A stretch of 21,869 nucleotides of DNA. Origin: Chthoniobacter flavus. GTDB taxonomy: Bacteria; Verrucomicrobiota; Verrucomicrobiia; Chthoniobacterales; Terrimicrobiaceae. Positions within the stretch are counted from its first letter, which is position 1; every line of letters begins with the position of its first letter. The translations under genes were made by a program, and so were the position numbers. The notes below the pieces were generated by a model. It was not told the origin of the DNA, ran no database searches, and saw only the letters and a list, made by a program, of their open reading frames with translations. The stretch is from assembly GCA_945863785.1 (NCBI GenBank), contig CAMBAQ010000008.1:1-21869 (forward strand), written 5' to 3'. Positions 1 through 8,460 of this stretch are shown here, piece after piece.

Positions 1-400
1 ATTTCCCATGTCTTGTGGAATCACTCAGACTCCAGAGTTCACCAAGCCCACCGACAATCGAGGTCGTGAGCGTCCGGTCGGAATACGTCTCCACCAAATC
101 GGAGCGATGGGTCTGGAAGTCAAGTTGGCGATAAAGCGACGTGAACGCGGCGTCGAGTTGATACAACAATCGCACAGCCCCATACGTACCTCCGTTAGCA
201 TTCAGGCAGACCATGCCATCAGGGCGGGTGACAGAAACCCAAGCCCGCGCTGCCTCAATCTCAGACCATCCGAGACGATACTCCGCATTAAAGGAAGGAG
301 AATCTGGAAAATCCCCAGCGGTTTGCGCTTGAACCTCCGCCTCCCATCCCGCATGCACGGGAGCACTCGCGAAAAGCAAAGCTGCGAGCAAATTCCTCAC
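1..400 (-). CDS. secreted DUF3108-like protein, partial (3' end beyond window)
   Basis: Only the first 133 codons are present; the frame stays open to the left edge. The start is a GTG at 400-398 whose last two bases form part of the batE stop (GTGA, 4-nt overlap), which makes translational coupling likely and explains why no ATG is found. Residues 1-17 form a signal peptide (VRNLL...ASAPVHA), with probable cleavage after Ala17. The mature part contains a beta-rich pattern (EYRLGWSEIEAARAWVSV, then YGAVRLLYQLDAAFTSLYRQ) that resembles the DUF3108 family of periplasmic proteins. That match is by eye and its function is unknown. As the last visible gene of the Bat operon it probably acts in the same envelope process. 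The reading frame is well supported; the family call is tentative. Confidence 0.72.
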   Translation of the reverse strand, partial: MRNLLAALLFASAPVHAGWEAEVQAQTAGDFPDSPSFNAEYRLGWSEIEAARAWVSVTRPDGMVCLNANGGTYGAVRLLYQLDAAFTSLYRQLDFQTHRSDLVETYSDRTLTTSIVGGLGELWSLSDSTRHGK

Positions 401-1143
401 GTGCGAGGAATCAGCGACTCGAGACCTTCGCTCAGAAACCAACCCCTTGCGCCCCCTGGCAACTGGCCGTAGATCCAGCGTCCACGCTCAGAAATCGCAG
501 TAACCACGCTCCCCGGAGCTAGCTTGGTGAGTTTCTCGGAGTTATCGACAGGTGCGTTGAAAACCACACAACCCGACGAGGAAAGAACATACGATTGATG
601 GCTGAACTCGATGCGGGGATCACAAAACCAAGCAAGAGCGACCAACGAAACACCACTGAAAATCAAAGCCGCAGCAAAAATCAGGCGCGCACGCACTCGG
701 GAAACCGCCAAAGCCATAAATAGTCCAATCCAAGAAACCACGACACCAGTGATCAGAAGAGCATTAAGTGGCACTGTGCTAACGAGAGTCACTTTCCAAT
801 CGGAGGGATCAGGTGGAATGCCAAGAGCCAGATTGGCCTCAGATAAAGCCTTCCGTGCAGTTTCAAATCGGGGATCCAGAATCAACGCCCGACGGAAATT
901 CAAGGCCGCTGAGACTGGATTCGCCGATTTCATGGCTGACTCGCCCAATTCAAAATACACAGACGCCGAGGGGCGCTCCGTTTGGAGATGCTTCTCAAAT
1001 AAGCGAATAGCTCCAGCGTGCTCGCCATTAGCGGCGCGAGATCTGGCATCAGAGAGATCATCACCCCAAGCCGAGAAGGCCGCACTCAACAACATCAGTG
1101 CCACAATTCCACTTCGGAGGGTGCTAAGGATTTTATTTCGCAT
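397..1143 (-). CDS. batE: BatE-like TPR/SH3 membrane protein
   Basis: A 248-residue protein. I chose the ATG at 1143 because it is followed at once by a signal peptide (residues 1-26, ending SAWG); the frame opens 32 codons earlier, inside batD, with a basic, non-signal stretch. A TPR-like helical region spans about residues 28-108 (YFELGESAMKSANPVSAALN and ALILDPRFETARKAL are typical). Two membrane segments follow (about 125-147 and 153-173) and then an SH3-like domain (about 180-243, with GRWIYGQLPGGARGWF). This order is that of BatE proteins of aerotolerance operons, thought to give a periplasmic or membrane scaffold for the VWA proteins. It overlaps batD by 11 nt and the next gene by 4 nt, so it lies inside one transcription unit. 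The biochemical role of BatE is not established. Confidence 0.85.
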   Translation of the reverse strand: MRNKILSTLRSGIVALMLLSAAFSAWGDDLSDARSRAANGEHAGAIRLFEKHLQTERPSASVYFELGESAMKSANPVSAALNFRRALILDPRFETARKALSEANLALGIPPDPSDWKVTLVSTVPLNALLITGVVVSWIGLFMALAVSRVRARLIFAAALIFSGVSLVALAWFCDPRIEFSHQSYVLSSSGCVVFNAPVDNSEKLTKLAPGSVVTAISERGRWIYGQLPGGARGWFLSEGLESLIPRT

Positions 1144-2905
1144 ATTGAGAAACAAGACGGGTAAGGACCTGCATGACGCGCCCACACTCATCCGCAGTCG
1201 GCTTCGCCAAGGCATTCGGCGAGTATTTGGATTCCGCAATGCGCTCGATGAGGAATCGAAGGACTTGGCTGTCTTCGGTCGTTAGCCCAGCATCCAAGTT
1301 CTCTGGATCAGCCCCACCGAGGGAAGCAAGACAGCCCGCCGCCTGATCGTAAAAACGCCCATCCTCACAGGCCTCCAAATCGGCAATCAGTCGCTTGAGG
1401 CGACTCGCATTCGATCGCCTGCGCATAAATGCCGATCGAAGGAGTTTTTTCACTAAAACATAAACCAGCGCGAGCCCCCAAACGGTCGCTACGGCCAAAT
1501 TGAGGAGCAGGAAGAAGGGCTGTTTGAAAAGGGGCGTCCAACTCGAGTCCCCACCAACGTGAACCACCGATTTCGATGATGTCAGCGACGCCTTAGGTGT
1601 GGGCGAGGAAGTAACGTTCCCAACTGGGCTTGCTTCCGGCTTCGCCTCACCGGCTTTTGCCTCAACGTCAAAGGGAGCTTGTGTGAGCGTTTCATATGTC
1701 CCCGTGGCCGGATCGAGGTAAGTGAACTTGAGGCCTGGTGTTTGGATCCGATCTTGCTTGGCGATGAGAACGAACTCGAAGGTCTTCGTTCCTGTAAAAT
1801 GAATCGCATCCGCAGGCTCAAACTTATCCGTGGGCGGATAGGAGCGCCAGCCTTCGTCATCCGTTAACTCCGGCGCCCCCATGGCATCAAAGTTCCCCTG
1901 TCCTGTAACAAGAACCTTGATGGTGATAGGATCACCCGGCGCCGCTTTTTTGGGATTGGCGCTCGCATCCATCTTAAACTTTCCGATCGCGCCGGAGAAA
2001 TTCTCCGGTTTTCCCTCCTTCGGCAAAGGAACCACCTCCATTGTGACAGGCTTTGTATCGATGCTCACATCCCGACTGCTCGTAAACATGCCCGGCGGCA
2101 AGGCTCCGCCAAACTGCTGAAAAATATCAGCGAAGCCAGGAGGAGGACTTCCCGGAACCTGCAAGCGGGCCTCCAGACTGGATGTAGGAATCTCGAGCGC
2201 ACCGGACTTCACAGGTGTAATCCCTGTTTGAAAACCAAAAACAATATAGTTTTCTCCGTTAACAATCTGCTCGCGCTTGGGAACATGGGAGAGCTTTTGA
2301 GCGGTGAATCCCTCGCCTCCGAAATTCGGGCGATCCCCCACCTCGCCGCTGATCCGGGAATTGAAGTAATACCGCAACTCGGCCGGAACCACCTCACCCA
2401 CGTAAGCCTTCTTTTTCGAGAGAAGAAGATCCCCAAAATAGGGCGTTACTTGCCCTGCGGGAGGCTGCACGTCCGAGCGAGTCGAGGGGGCATTGGGAAG
2501 AGGCTGAGGCGCAGGCAGCGCAGGTGGAGCGCCCGCCATCACGGAGAGTCGGGCAGGAGCTGTTTTGAGCGTTTTTTTGTCCACCTTCACCTCAATCGGC
2601 GGAATCGTGAACTCACCCGCATTCAACGGCACCACCGAATACGTGTAGGTCAAAGAAGATGTCACCTTGAAATTATTCATTTCAAATCGCGTGGCCCTTC
2701 CAAAAAGCTCAATCCGCAGACCTGCTACATCGACCGTCTGAGGCACCTCCGCATTTCTGCTGTCACGAACCGTCACGACCAACTCGACAGGCTGTCCGAC
2801 AGAAGTGCTGGGACTGCTCAATCCCGCCGTGACTTCTTGCGCCAGTAGACCCGTTAAGGCCGCCAAAAGCAATCCCACCCACAAAATGACAACGCGCATT
2901 TTCAT
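1133..2905 (-). CDS. batD: BatD family protein
   Basis: A 590-residue membrane-anchored protein. The ATG at 2905 is preferred; a TTG lies directly before it at 2908 and a second in-frame ATG at 2899. A signal peptide (residues 1-23, ending GLLAQ) precedes a long beta-sandwich-rich periplasmic part that begins with the BatD pattern of paired beta strands (VTAGLSSPSTSVGQPVELVV). A Pro-rich linker sits near residue 130. A membrane segment lies at about 464-489, followed by a cytoplasmic helical tail of about 100 residues. BatD is the large beta-rich component of Bat operons; a role in envelope stress or oxygen tolerance has been proposed, but the mechanism is unknown. It starts 12 nt after the batB-batC stop and overlaps batE by 11 nt. 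Identification rests on architecture plus position in the operon. Confidence 0.87.
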   Translation of the reverse strand: MKMRVVILWVGLLLAALTGLLAQEVTAGLSSPSTSVGQPVELVVTVRDSRNAEVPQTVDVAGLRIELFGRATRFEMNNFKVTSSLTYTYSVVPLNAGEFTIPPIEVKVDKKTLKTAPARLSVMAGAPPALPAPQPLPNAPSTRSDVQPPAGQVTPYFGDLLLSKKKAYVGEVVPAELRYYFNSRISGEVGDRPNFGGEGFTAQKLSHVPKREQIVNGENYIVFGFQTGITPVKSGALEIPTSSLEARLQVPGSPPPGFADIFQQFGGALPPGMFTSSRDVSIDTKPVTMEVVPLPKEGKPENFSGAIGKFKMDASANPKKAAPGDPITIKVLVTGQGNFDAMGAPELTDDEGWRSYPPTDKFEPADAIHFTGTKTFEFVLIAKQDRIQTPGLKFTYLDPATGTYETLTQAPFDVEAKAGEAKPEASPVGNVTSSPTPKASLTSSKSVVHVGGDSSWTPLFKQPFFLLLNLAVATVWGLALVYVLVKKLLRSAFMRRRSNASRLKRLIADLEACEDGRFYDQAAGCLASLGGADPENLDAGLTTEDSQVLRFLIERIAESKYSPNALAKPTADECGRVMQVLTRLVSQYAK

Positions 2906-2916
2906 CAATCTTAATT

Positions 2917-4947
2917 TTACCAGTCGCGGAGCACTTCTTGCGAGGTTTGCTGCTCCATCAGGTTGACTTTCTCCTCTTCGTTCCGAAGAGAGTTAAGAAG
3001 GCCCCTCGCTTGGGCTGGAGTCATCTGCCCATCTTTCTCCTCCTCACCTCCAGCAGCGCCTTGTTCCGGCTTTTGATTTTCAGGCGAGGGCTTGGGCTCC
3101 TCTGGCTTGGAACTCTTTAAATCTCCCTCCTTCTTTTCACCAGGCGTAGGTGATGGAGCAGGAGATTTCTGGTCATTCTTTTTGTCAGATTTGCCCTCAT
3201 CCTTATTCGAATCCTGTGGCTTTTTGTCTTCAGACTCTTTGGGATCTTTCTGGTCCTCTTTTTTGTCCTGAGGCTTTTGCTCGGAGTCCTTCTTGTCCTG
3301 ATCACCCGATTTTTCCTTTTGGTCTTGATCTTTCTTATCTTGGTCTTTGCCCTGATCGTCCTTCTGATCCTTCTGATCCTTCTGATCCTTCTGATCCTTC
3401 TGATCCTTCTGATCCTTCTGATCCTTCTGATCCTTCTGATCCTTCTGATCCTTCTGATCCTTCTGATCCTTTTTGTCTTCTTGCTCCTGTTTTTCGAGAT
3501 CTTTCAGAAGCTTTTCCACGATATCGCGATTTTCTTTGGCCAAGTTATTTGCGGCATTGAGCTTCAGCGCTTCGGAGTAATGCTCAATGGCACTTTTCCA
3601 GGCTGTCTTCTTAGCATCGTTTTCCTTCGCAGCCTCACCGGTCCGAACAAGGGAGTTGGCGAGGTTGTAGGAGGCATCCTCTCGGAGCTTTTTGTCTTCG
3701 GAGAGAAGCGCCTTCGTGAAATGCGAAATGGCTTGGTCAAATTTCCCCGACTTGTAAGCGGCCGCGCCAGCATTGAATTGCAAGGGACGTGAATCCGGTT
3801 CGGCTTCTAGCCCTTTTTCAAATGCGGCTCCGGCCTGCTCGTATTGCCCCGCCATGTAATCTTGAAGCCCGTTGGTTCCAGCGTAGCCCATCGGAGTGGT
3901 AGTGAAAAACGAGGCGAGTACCGCCAAAGCCAGCGGCACCTTCCGGCGTCGATCACCAGGAAGAACGGAGAGCATCAGACAAAAAACTGCAACCCCAAGC
4001 GGCCATTGGTAACGCTCTATAGGCTGACGGGAAGTGAAAACCCCGTTCTCGGTGAGCTCCATTGGCTCGATGCCTTTTTGGAATATCTCCTTGGCCGCAT
4101 CGGGACCGATGGACACAAAAAATCCGCCTGTCGCCTGGGCGATTTCGTTCAATCGACCGGTATCCAACTTGGAATTCACAGGCTTACCTGAAGCATCGCG
4201 CACAAAATCCTGCCGCCCATCTTGAGTTCGCACTGGAATAAGTGATCCAGCTGCCGAGCCGATCCCGACAGTGAAAATGCGAATTCCTTCCGAGGCGGCC
4301 TGCTTGGCTGCAGCGATTCCATCGGCATCCAACTCCTCGCCATCAGTTAAAATCACCAGCGCCCTAGTCTGTCCCTCAGCCTTTCCGAAGGCCTCCCTTG
4401 CTGTGGCTATGGCGGCAGCGATGTTCGTCCCCCCCTTAGGAATCACATTTGTGTCCATCTCATCCAGCGAATTGGTCACGGCCGAGTAATCCAAGGTGAG
4501 TGGCGCCTGCAAAAAGGCGGAACCGGCAAAGGCAATAAGTCCCACGCGATCCCCTTTAAGAAATCGCATAAGATCTTGGCTAAAAAGTTTAGCCCGCGTG
4601 AGACGATCGGGTGCGATATCTGTCGCTAGCATGCTTTTTGAGGTATCCAACGCGATCACCACATCGCGGCCCTTCTGCTTGGTTTCCTTTTCAATGAAAC
4701 CATAGCGAGGTTGGGCGAGAGCGAGAATGACGCCCGCAAGCGCCAGCAAGAGCAAAAGCGCCCGAAAAACGCGACGCGACACACTCACTGACCCCGCAAG
4801 CTGATCCCGCAAACGAGAGGCCACGACCTTGGCAATGAGCGCACGACTGCGACGGTGTGACCAAACGTAAACACCCGCTAGTGCTGGCAGCAACGCGAGG
4901 CACCATATCCATTGGGGATTACCGAATGTCAGGGCAGTCGTCTCCAT
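2917..4947 (-). CDS. batB: BatB-BatC fusion: VWA domain plus TPR and long Lys/Asp/Gln-rich tail
   Basis: A 676-residue fusion. Membrane segments lie near residues 12-30 and 60-78. The VWA domain has an intact MIDAS: D101-x-S103-x-S105, a Thr in GGTNIAAA, and Asp in ILTDGEE. After a third membrane segment (about 315-330) and a signal-like stretch come TPR-type repeats (about 358-480; YKSGKFDQAISHFTKAL is diagnostic). Next is a very charged K/D/Q/E tail from about 482 to 640, including twelve perfect DQK triplets (494-529). The C-terminus (MTPAQARGLLNSLRNEEEKV) is a short helix like that ending BatC proteins. BatB and BatC are separate genes in many bacteria, but fused forms are known. The gene overlaps batA by 19 nt. 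The VWA part probably binds a partner through the metal ion; the TPR part probably scaffolds in the periplasm. Confidence 0.88.
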   Translation of the reverse strand: METTALTFGNPQWIWCLALLPALAGVYVWSHRRSRALIAKVVASRLRDQLAGSVSVSRRVFRALLLLLALAGVILALAQPRYGFIEKETKQKGRDVVIALDTSKSMLATDIAPDRLTRAKLFSQDLMRFLKGDRVGLIAFAGSAFLQAPLTLDYSAVTNSLDEMDTNVIPKGGTNIAAAIATAREAFGKAEGQTRALVILTDGEELDADGIAAAKQAASEGIRIFTVGIGSAAGSLIPVRTQDGRQDFVRDASGKPVNSKLDTGRLNEIAQATGGFFVSIGPDAAKEIFQKGIEPMELTENGVFTSRQPIERYQWPLGVAVFCLMLSVLPGDRRRKVPLALAVLASFFTTTPMGYAGTNGLQDYMAGQYEQAGAAFEKGLEAEPDSRPLQFNAGAAAYKSGKFDQAISHFTKALLSEDKKLREDASYNLANSLVRTGEAAKENDAKKTAWKSAIEHYSEALKLNAANNLAKENRDIVEKLLKDLEKQEQEDKKDQKDQKDQKDQKDQKDQKDQKDQKDQKDQKDQKDQKDDQGKDQDKKDQDQKEKSGDQDKKDSEQKPQDKKEDQKDPKESEDKKPQDSNKDEGKSDKKNDQKSPAPSPTPGEKKEGDLKSSKPEEPKPSPENQKPEQGAAGGEEEKDGQMTPAQARGLLNSLRNEEEKVNLMEQQTSQEVLRDW
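3361..3468 (-). repeat. twelve perfect tandem copies of a 9-bp unit inside batB-batC
   Basis: The plus-strand unit cttctgatc is repeated twelve times without a mismatch (108 bp); on the coding strand each unit is GAT CAG AAG and encodes Asp-Gln-Lys. Because the unit is a multiple of three, copy-number changes by replication slippage would lengthen or shorten the protein tail without a frameshift. Degenerate K/D/Q codons continue on both sides. The perfect identity, including third codon positions, suggests recent expansion rather than selection on the amino acids alone. It is not a CRISPR array: there are no spacers. Confidence 0.97.
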
Positions 4948-5933
4948 AGCGTTTGGGAAAGCAGCATTTCAAGAAGCAGGCAGGCGAGTCCGGGGATGAG
5001 GAACCATTGAAAGAGATCACGATATTGCGCAGTCTTTTCGACTTCGACCTTGGATTTCTCAAGCTTGTCGATCTCTCCGAAGATGGTTTTGAGCGATTCG
5101 GTATCTGTCGCACGGAAAAATTTTCCGTTGGTGATTGTCGCGATTTCTTGGAGAACCTTCTCGTCGAATTTCACAAGCACGTTGCGATAAACTGTTCGCC
5201 CGAATGCATTCGTCATCGGAAAAGGGGCTTCCCCCTCGGTTCCCGCACCGATTGCATAAATGCGGATTCCCAGAGTTTTCGCTGCCTCGGCAGCCGTGAG
5301 AGGCATGACTTTTCCAGCATTGTTGTCGCCATCGGTGAGAAGAACGATGAGCTTGGTTTTGGCTTCCTTGTCTTTGAGACGATTCGCGGCAGAGGCGATG
5401 GCGGAACCCACCGCGGTTCCATCCTCAACAAGACCGATCCGCAGGCGATCGAGGTTTTGGATCAACCAATCGTGATCGAGTGTGAGTGGACTCACCAAAT
5501 ACGGCCGACCCGCAAAAGCGACAATGCCAATGCGATCATTCGGTCGCTCACGGATAAATTGTTCGGTCACGCGCTTCACCGCCTCGATACGGTTCGCCCG
5601 CGTATTCCCTATCGTAAAATCCTCAGCCAACATCGATCGAGAAACATCCAGAGCGAGCATGATATCGACGCCAGTTGCCTGCACGCGCGTCACCACTCGA
5701 CCGAGTTGAGGGCGAGCGAGGGCGATAACAAATAATCCAAGACTCAAATAGACAAGCCCAGCCAGAATCCCGCCTGCCCTTGATCGGCGACGTTGACCGA
5801 TCTTGGCGAGCGTGGCGGTGGTAGAAAATAAGACTCCCGCCGTACCTCCAAACTTCCCCTTCAAGTAGGAAAGCAAGGGAACCACCAAAAGCAGGCAAAG
5901 CAGCCAGGGATTCGCAAAAGAAAAGTCTCTCAT
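4929..5933 (-). CDS. batA: BatA-like VWA domain membrane protein
   Basis: A 334-residue protein. Membrane segments lie at about residues 9-24 and 55-73, followed by a VWA domain with a complete MIDAS: D96-x-S98-x-S100, a Thr in VEDGTAVGSA, and Asp in VLLTDGDNNAG. A C-terminal membrane helix lies at about 310-330. This is the BatA layout (N-terminal helices, VWA in the middle, C-terminal anchor). The ATG overlaps the stop of the DUF4381-like gene in an ATGA, and a purine-rich AAGGTGG lies just upstream of the start, one of the few Shine-Dalgarno-like sites in this operon. It probably partners BatB and is remodelled by MoxR. The metal-binding function is inferred from the motif; its physiological role is known only in outline for the family. 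Confidence 0.92.
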   Translation of the reverse strand: MRDFSFANPWLLCLLLVVPLLSYLKGKFGGTAGVLFSTTATLAKIGQRRRSRAGGILAGLVYLSLGLFVIALARPQLGRVVTRVQATGVDIMLALDVSRSMLAEDFTIGNTRANRIEAVKRVTEQFIRERPNDRIGIVAFAGRPYLVSPLTLDHDWLIQNLDRLRIGLVEDGTAVGSAIASAANRLKDKEAKTKLIVLLTDGDNNAGKVMPLTAAEAAKTLGIRIYAIGAGTEGEAPFPMTNAFGRTVYRNVLVKFDEKVLQEIATITNGKFFRATDTESLKTIFGEIDKLEKSKVEVEKTAQYRDLFQWFLIPGLACLLLEMLLSQTLWRRLP

Positions 5934-6463
5934 CGCGCCACCTTCCCTTCTTTGACATTGCTGGACGGAACCTCACCACGGACAAATCGTACCGCCGTCT
6001 CGAGAAGATCGAGCATTTCGGCCTCACCAGCCTCAGCGCGAGCAAACTTCAACAAATCGGTCCTCTCGAGTAGCACGGCTAAGCCCACTTTTTCATTGTC
6101 TGTGAAAAGGGCGTGGTCCGCGATCGACTGCAGAAACTCAATGGAAGTCTGGCGAGTGGCAGAGAGCCCATGCTCGGACTGAATGTAACTCCGAACATCG
6201 TTTGATACCTCAACACCAAAAGTGTAGGGATCAGCTCCAGCCATCTGGTCGCGTAGCGCGCTCAATGCCGCGATAGCCCGCTCGCGGTTGGTAAGAATAC
6301 GGCTTTTGCGTTTAAGCAACCGCTTCGCCACATAAATGAAACCCACTAAAATCACCACAAGCGCAAAAGCGGCGCAAATCGTCATCCATATGGGATAGGG
6401 CCAGAACCAGACTGGGCCTGCGATATCGTTGATCGGAACTGGAGTTGGTGCGGGTGGGTTCAT
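5930..6463 (-). CDS. DUF4381-like membrane protein
   Basis: A 177-residue protein with a short Pro-rich N-terminus, one membrane helix at about residues 26-46 (IWMTICAAFALVVILVGFIY), a basic stop-transfer stretch (KRLLKRKSR), and then a soluble helical domain. Size, single N-terminal helix and position between a DUF58 gene and a VWA gene match the DUF4381 family found in MoxR-Bat clusters. It overlaps both neighbours by 4 nt (ATGA), so its stoichiometry with DUF58 and BatA is probably fixed by translational coupling. Function is unknown; an adaptor between the cytoplasmic MoxR/DUF58 pair and the membrane VWA proteins would fit, but that is inference. Confidence 0.78.
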   Translation of the reverse strand: MNPPAPTPVPINDIAGPVWFWPYPIWMTICAAFALVVILVGFIYVAKRLLKRKSRILTNRERAIAALSALRDQMAGADPYTFGVEVSNDVRSYIQSEHGLSATRQTSIEFLQSIADHALFTDNEKVGLAVLLERTDLLKFARAEAGEAEMLDLLETAVRFVRGEVPSSNVKEGKVAR

Positions 6464-7347
6464 GCAGCCATGCGACGCTCTCGTTGGACAAAGAAAGTCC
6501 GGATCGCAATCAGGTAGTCTTCCGTTGTGGATAGGGGGACGATATCGATACGCCGACTACGGAAGAGGGATTCGAGACTACGGCGATGATCGTTGTTTGC
6601 GCTTAGCAACCCACGCCTCACCGCCTTGCTGCTCGTATTAATGTCGATCTGGGCTCCTGTTTCAGCATCCTCCAAAGTGATGATGCCGATGTCAGGGATC
6701 TCACTCTCGCCGGGATCCGTAACCGGCATTGCCACGAGATCATGGCGCCGACTGGTCACATTGAGAGCCTTTGTGAAATCGGGCGCTAGAAAGTCCGAGA
6801 TCATGAAAACCACAGCCCTGCGGCTAATAACCCGGTTCATATACTCCAACGCGACGGAAAGATTAGTCCCCTTGCCCTTAGGCTCAAAATACAGCATCTC
6901 TCGAATTAACCTCAAAGTATGGAGGCGCCCTTTTTTCGGCGGAATAAAAAGCTCCACTTCGTCGGAGAATAGCAACAACCCGACCTTATCGTTGTTATTG
7001 ATCGCGCTGAAAGCCAGCAACGAAGCAACCTCGGCGGCAAGTTCCCGCTTACTCAACTCCACGCTACCAAAAATACCGGATGCACTCACGTCCACCAAAA
7101 GCATCACCGTCAACTCCCGCTCTTCGGTGAATTTCTTAATATAGGGCGCATTCATACGCGCGGTGACGTTCCAGTCGATTGCTCGTATTTCATCGCCAGG
7201 CGCATACTCGCGCACATCCTCAAAATTCATGCCACGGCCTTTGAATACGCTGTGGTACTGGCCTGCGAAGGTCGAGTTCACAAGCCGACGCGTGCGCAGC
7301 TCAATGCGGCGGATTTTTTTGAGAATCTCCTTAGGATCGCGAGTCAT
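6460..7347 (-). CDS. DUF58 domain protein (degenerate VWA, MoxR partner)
   Basis: A 295-residue protein. The open frame extends upstream into moxR, but the ATG at 7347 gives MTRDPKEILKKIRRIELRTR, the usual N-terminus of DUF58 proteins, and leaves a 41-nt gap after moxR. The family signature lies at about residues 37-65 (GRGMNFEDVREYAPGDEIR followed by AIDWNVTAR). A VWA-like fold follows with D86-x-S88-x-S90 at the first MIDAS position. DUF58 genes lie next to moxR across bacteria and are presumed MoxR clients or adaptors. No membrane segment is visible, so it is probably cytoplasmic. The stop overlaps the start of the DUF4381-like gene by 4 nt. No Shine-Dalgarno is seen. Confidence 0.9.
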   Translation of the reverse strand: MTRDPKEILKKIRRIELRTRRLVNSTFAGQYHSVFKGRGMNFEDVREYAPGDEIRAIDWNVTARMNAPYIKKFTEERELTVMLLVDVSASGIFGSVELSKRELAAEVASLLAFSAINNNDKVGLLLFSDEVELFIPPKKGRLHTLRLIREMLYFEPKGKGTNLSVALEYMNRVISRRAVVFMISDFLAPDFTKALNVTSRRHDLVAMPVTDPGESEIPDIGIITLEDAETGAQIDINTSSKAVRRGLLSANNDHRRSLESLFRSRRIDIVPLSTTEDYLIAIRTFFVQRERRMAA

Positions 7348-7388
7348 GAATGACGAAATGAAGGTGGCAGTGAGGAGCGGCGAACCTT

Positions 7389-8378
7389 TTAGGGCACCTG
7401 AACTCCAGCGAAAATCTTCTCGATCACCATTTCTGTCGTCACGGCTTCGGCCTCCGCCTCGTAACTCACGCCAATACGGTGGCGCAACACATCCATGCCA
7501 ACGCTCTTCACGTCCTGAGGTGTCACGTAGCCTCGACCGGCAATAAAGGCATTCGCCTTGGCCGCCAGCGTGAGGAAAATCGTCGCTCTCGGTGAGGCTC
7601 CGTAGCGAATCATTCCATCCAGCTTCAAATTGCAGGAGGCGGGATCGCGAGTGGCCCAAACGATGTTCACAATGTAGTCCTTCACCCGATCGTCCACATA
7701 GATATCGTTCACCACGCCGCGGGCGCTAATGATGTCCTCGGGACCAACGACGGCGTCCACATTGAGCTTTGGCGATGACGTCGCCATGGCGTCCAAGATC
7801 GAACGCTCCTCTTCGCGAGTCGGATATCCCACATGCACCTTAAGCATGAAACGGTCGAGTTGAGCCTCGGGCAGTTGGTATGTACCCTCCTGTTCGATGG
7901 GGTTCTGCGTAGCGAGAACAAGAAAAGGATCCGGAAGAGGAAAGGTCTCTTCGCCGATCGTGACTTGACGCTCCTGCATCGCCTCAAGCAAAGCGCTCTG
8001 CACTTTTGCTGGAGCGCGGTTGATCTCATCGGCCAAAATAAGGTTGGAAAAAATCGGCCCCAACTTCGTCGTGAAGACGCTCTCACGAGGATTGTAGATC
8101 ATGGTTCCAACAAGATCCGCCGGCAAAAGATCCGGCGTGAACTGGAGGCGCTGAAACCCAGTTCGAATCGAGTTTGCGAGAGTGCGGACAGTGAGCGTCT
8201 TAGCCAATCCAGGGACACCTTCCAAAAGCACGTGCCCATTTGAAAGCAACCCAATCAGGAGGCGGTGTACGAGAACCTTCTGCCCAACGACGACGCGACC
8301 GACCTCGTTCACCAGTGGTTCAACCCAGTGTCTGTTTTCTTGGACATGGCGAGTGAGTTCGGATGTATTGATGCTCAT
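7389..8378 (-). CDS. moxR: MoxR family AAA+ ATPase
   Basis: A 329-residue AAA+ ATPase of the MoxR family, of normal length. Walker A is GVPGLAKT (residues 54-61), Walker B is LILADEINR with D117/E118, sensor 1 is in VLATQNP (about 154-160), and a conserved LDRF with Arg176 follows. MoxR proteins are chaperone-like ATPases that mature or remodel VWA proteins; here three VWA-type clients (DUF58, BatA, BatB) lie downstream on the same strand. A 170-nt gap separates it from the preceding small gene and contains a hairpin and a weak candidate promoter, so the operon may begin here. No Shine-Dalgarno is seen before the ATG. Confidence 0.96.
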   Translation of the reverse strand: MSINTSELTRHVQENRHWVEPLVNEVGRVVVGQKVLVHRLLIGLLSNGHVLLEGVPGLAKTLTVRTLANSIRTGFQRLQFTPDLLPADLVGTMIYNPRESVFTTKLGPIFSNLILADEINRAPAKVQSALLEAMQERQVTIGEETFPLPDPFLVLATQNPIEQEGTYQLPEAQLDRFMLKVHVGYPTREEERSILDAMATSSPKLNVDAVVGPEDIISARGVVNDIYVDDRVKDYIVNIVWATRDPASCNLKLDGMIRYGASPRATIFLTLAAKANAFIAGRGYVTPQDVKSVGMDVLRHRIGVSYEAEAEAVTTEMVIEKIFAGVQVP

Positions 8379-8412
8379 ATTTACGGATGATTTTTTATTC
8401 GGATGGTTTGTT

Positions 8413-8441
8413 AAAATATCAGTGATGGAGTGTTTGTTTAA
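8413..8441 (-). promoter_or_regulatory. weak candidate sigma70-type promoter for moxR operon
   Basis: On the minus strand TTAAAC (8441-8436) and TATTTT (8418-8413) are 17 nt apart, placing a start site about 28 nt before the moxR ATG. Each hexamer matches consensus only partly (3/6 and 4/6). The position is sensible for an operon start, but the match could be chance in an AT-rich gap. Confidence 0.2.
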
Positions 8442-8460
8442 GACAGAATGGAGAAAATTT

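Noticed and set aside
3361..3468. CRISPR-like look of a regular repeat
   Set aside because: The unit is 9 bp with no spacers and lies inside a coding frame.
3150..3792. Two long plus-strand frames rich in Ser-Asp-Pro or Leu-Ile repeats
   Set aside because: They are opposite-strand readings of the 9-bp repeat and charged tail of batB-batC; the minus-strand frame has VWA and TPR domains, and these frames have none.
4953..5735. 260-codon plus-strand open frame
   Set aside because: Antisense to batA, which has a complete MIDAS and fits the operon.
7348..7659. Long N-terminal extension of the DUF58 protein
   Set aside because: It lies within the end of moxR in another frame and has no DUF58 features; the ATG at 7347 gives the usual start.
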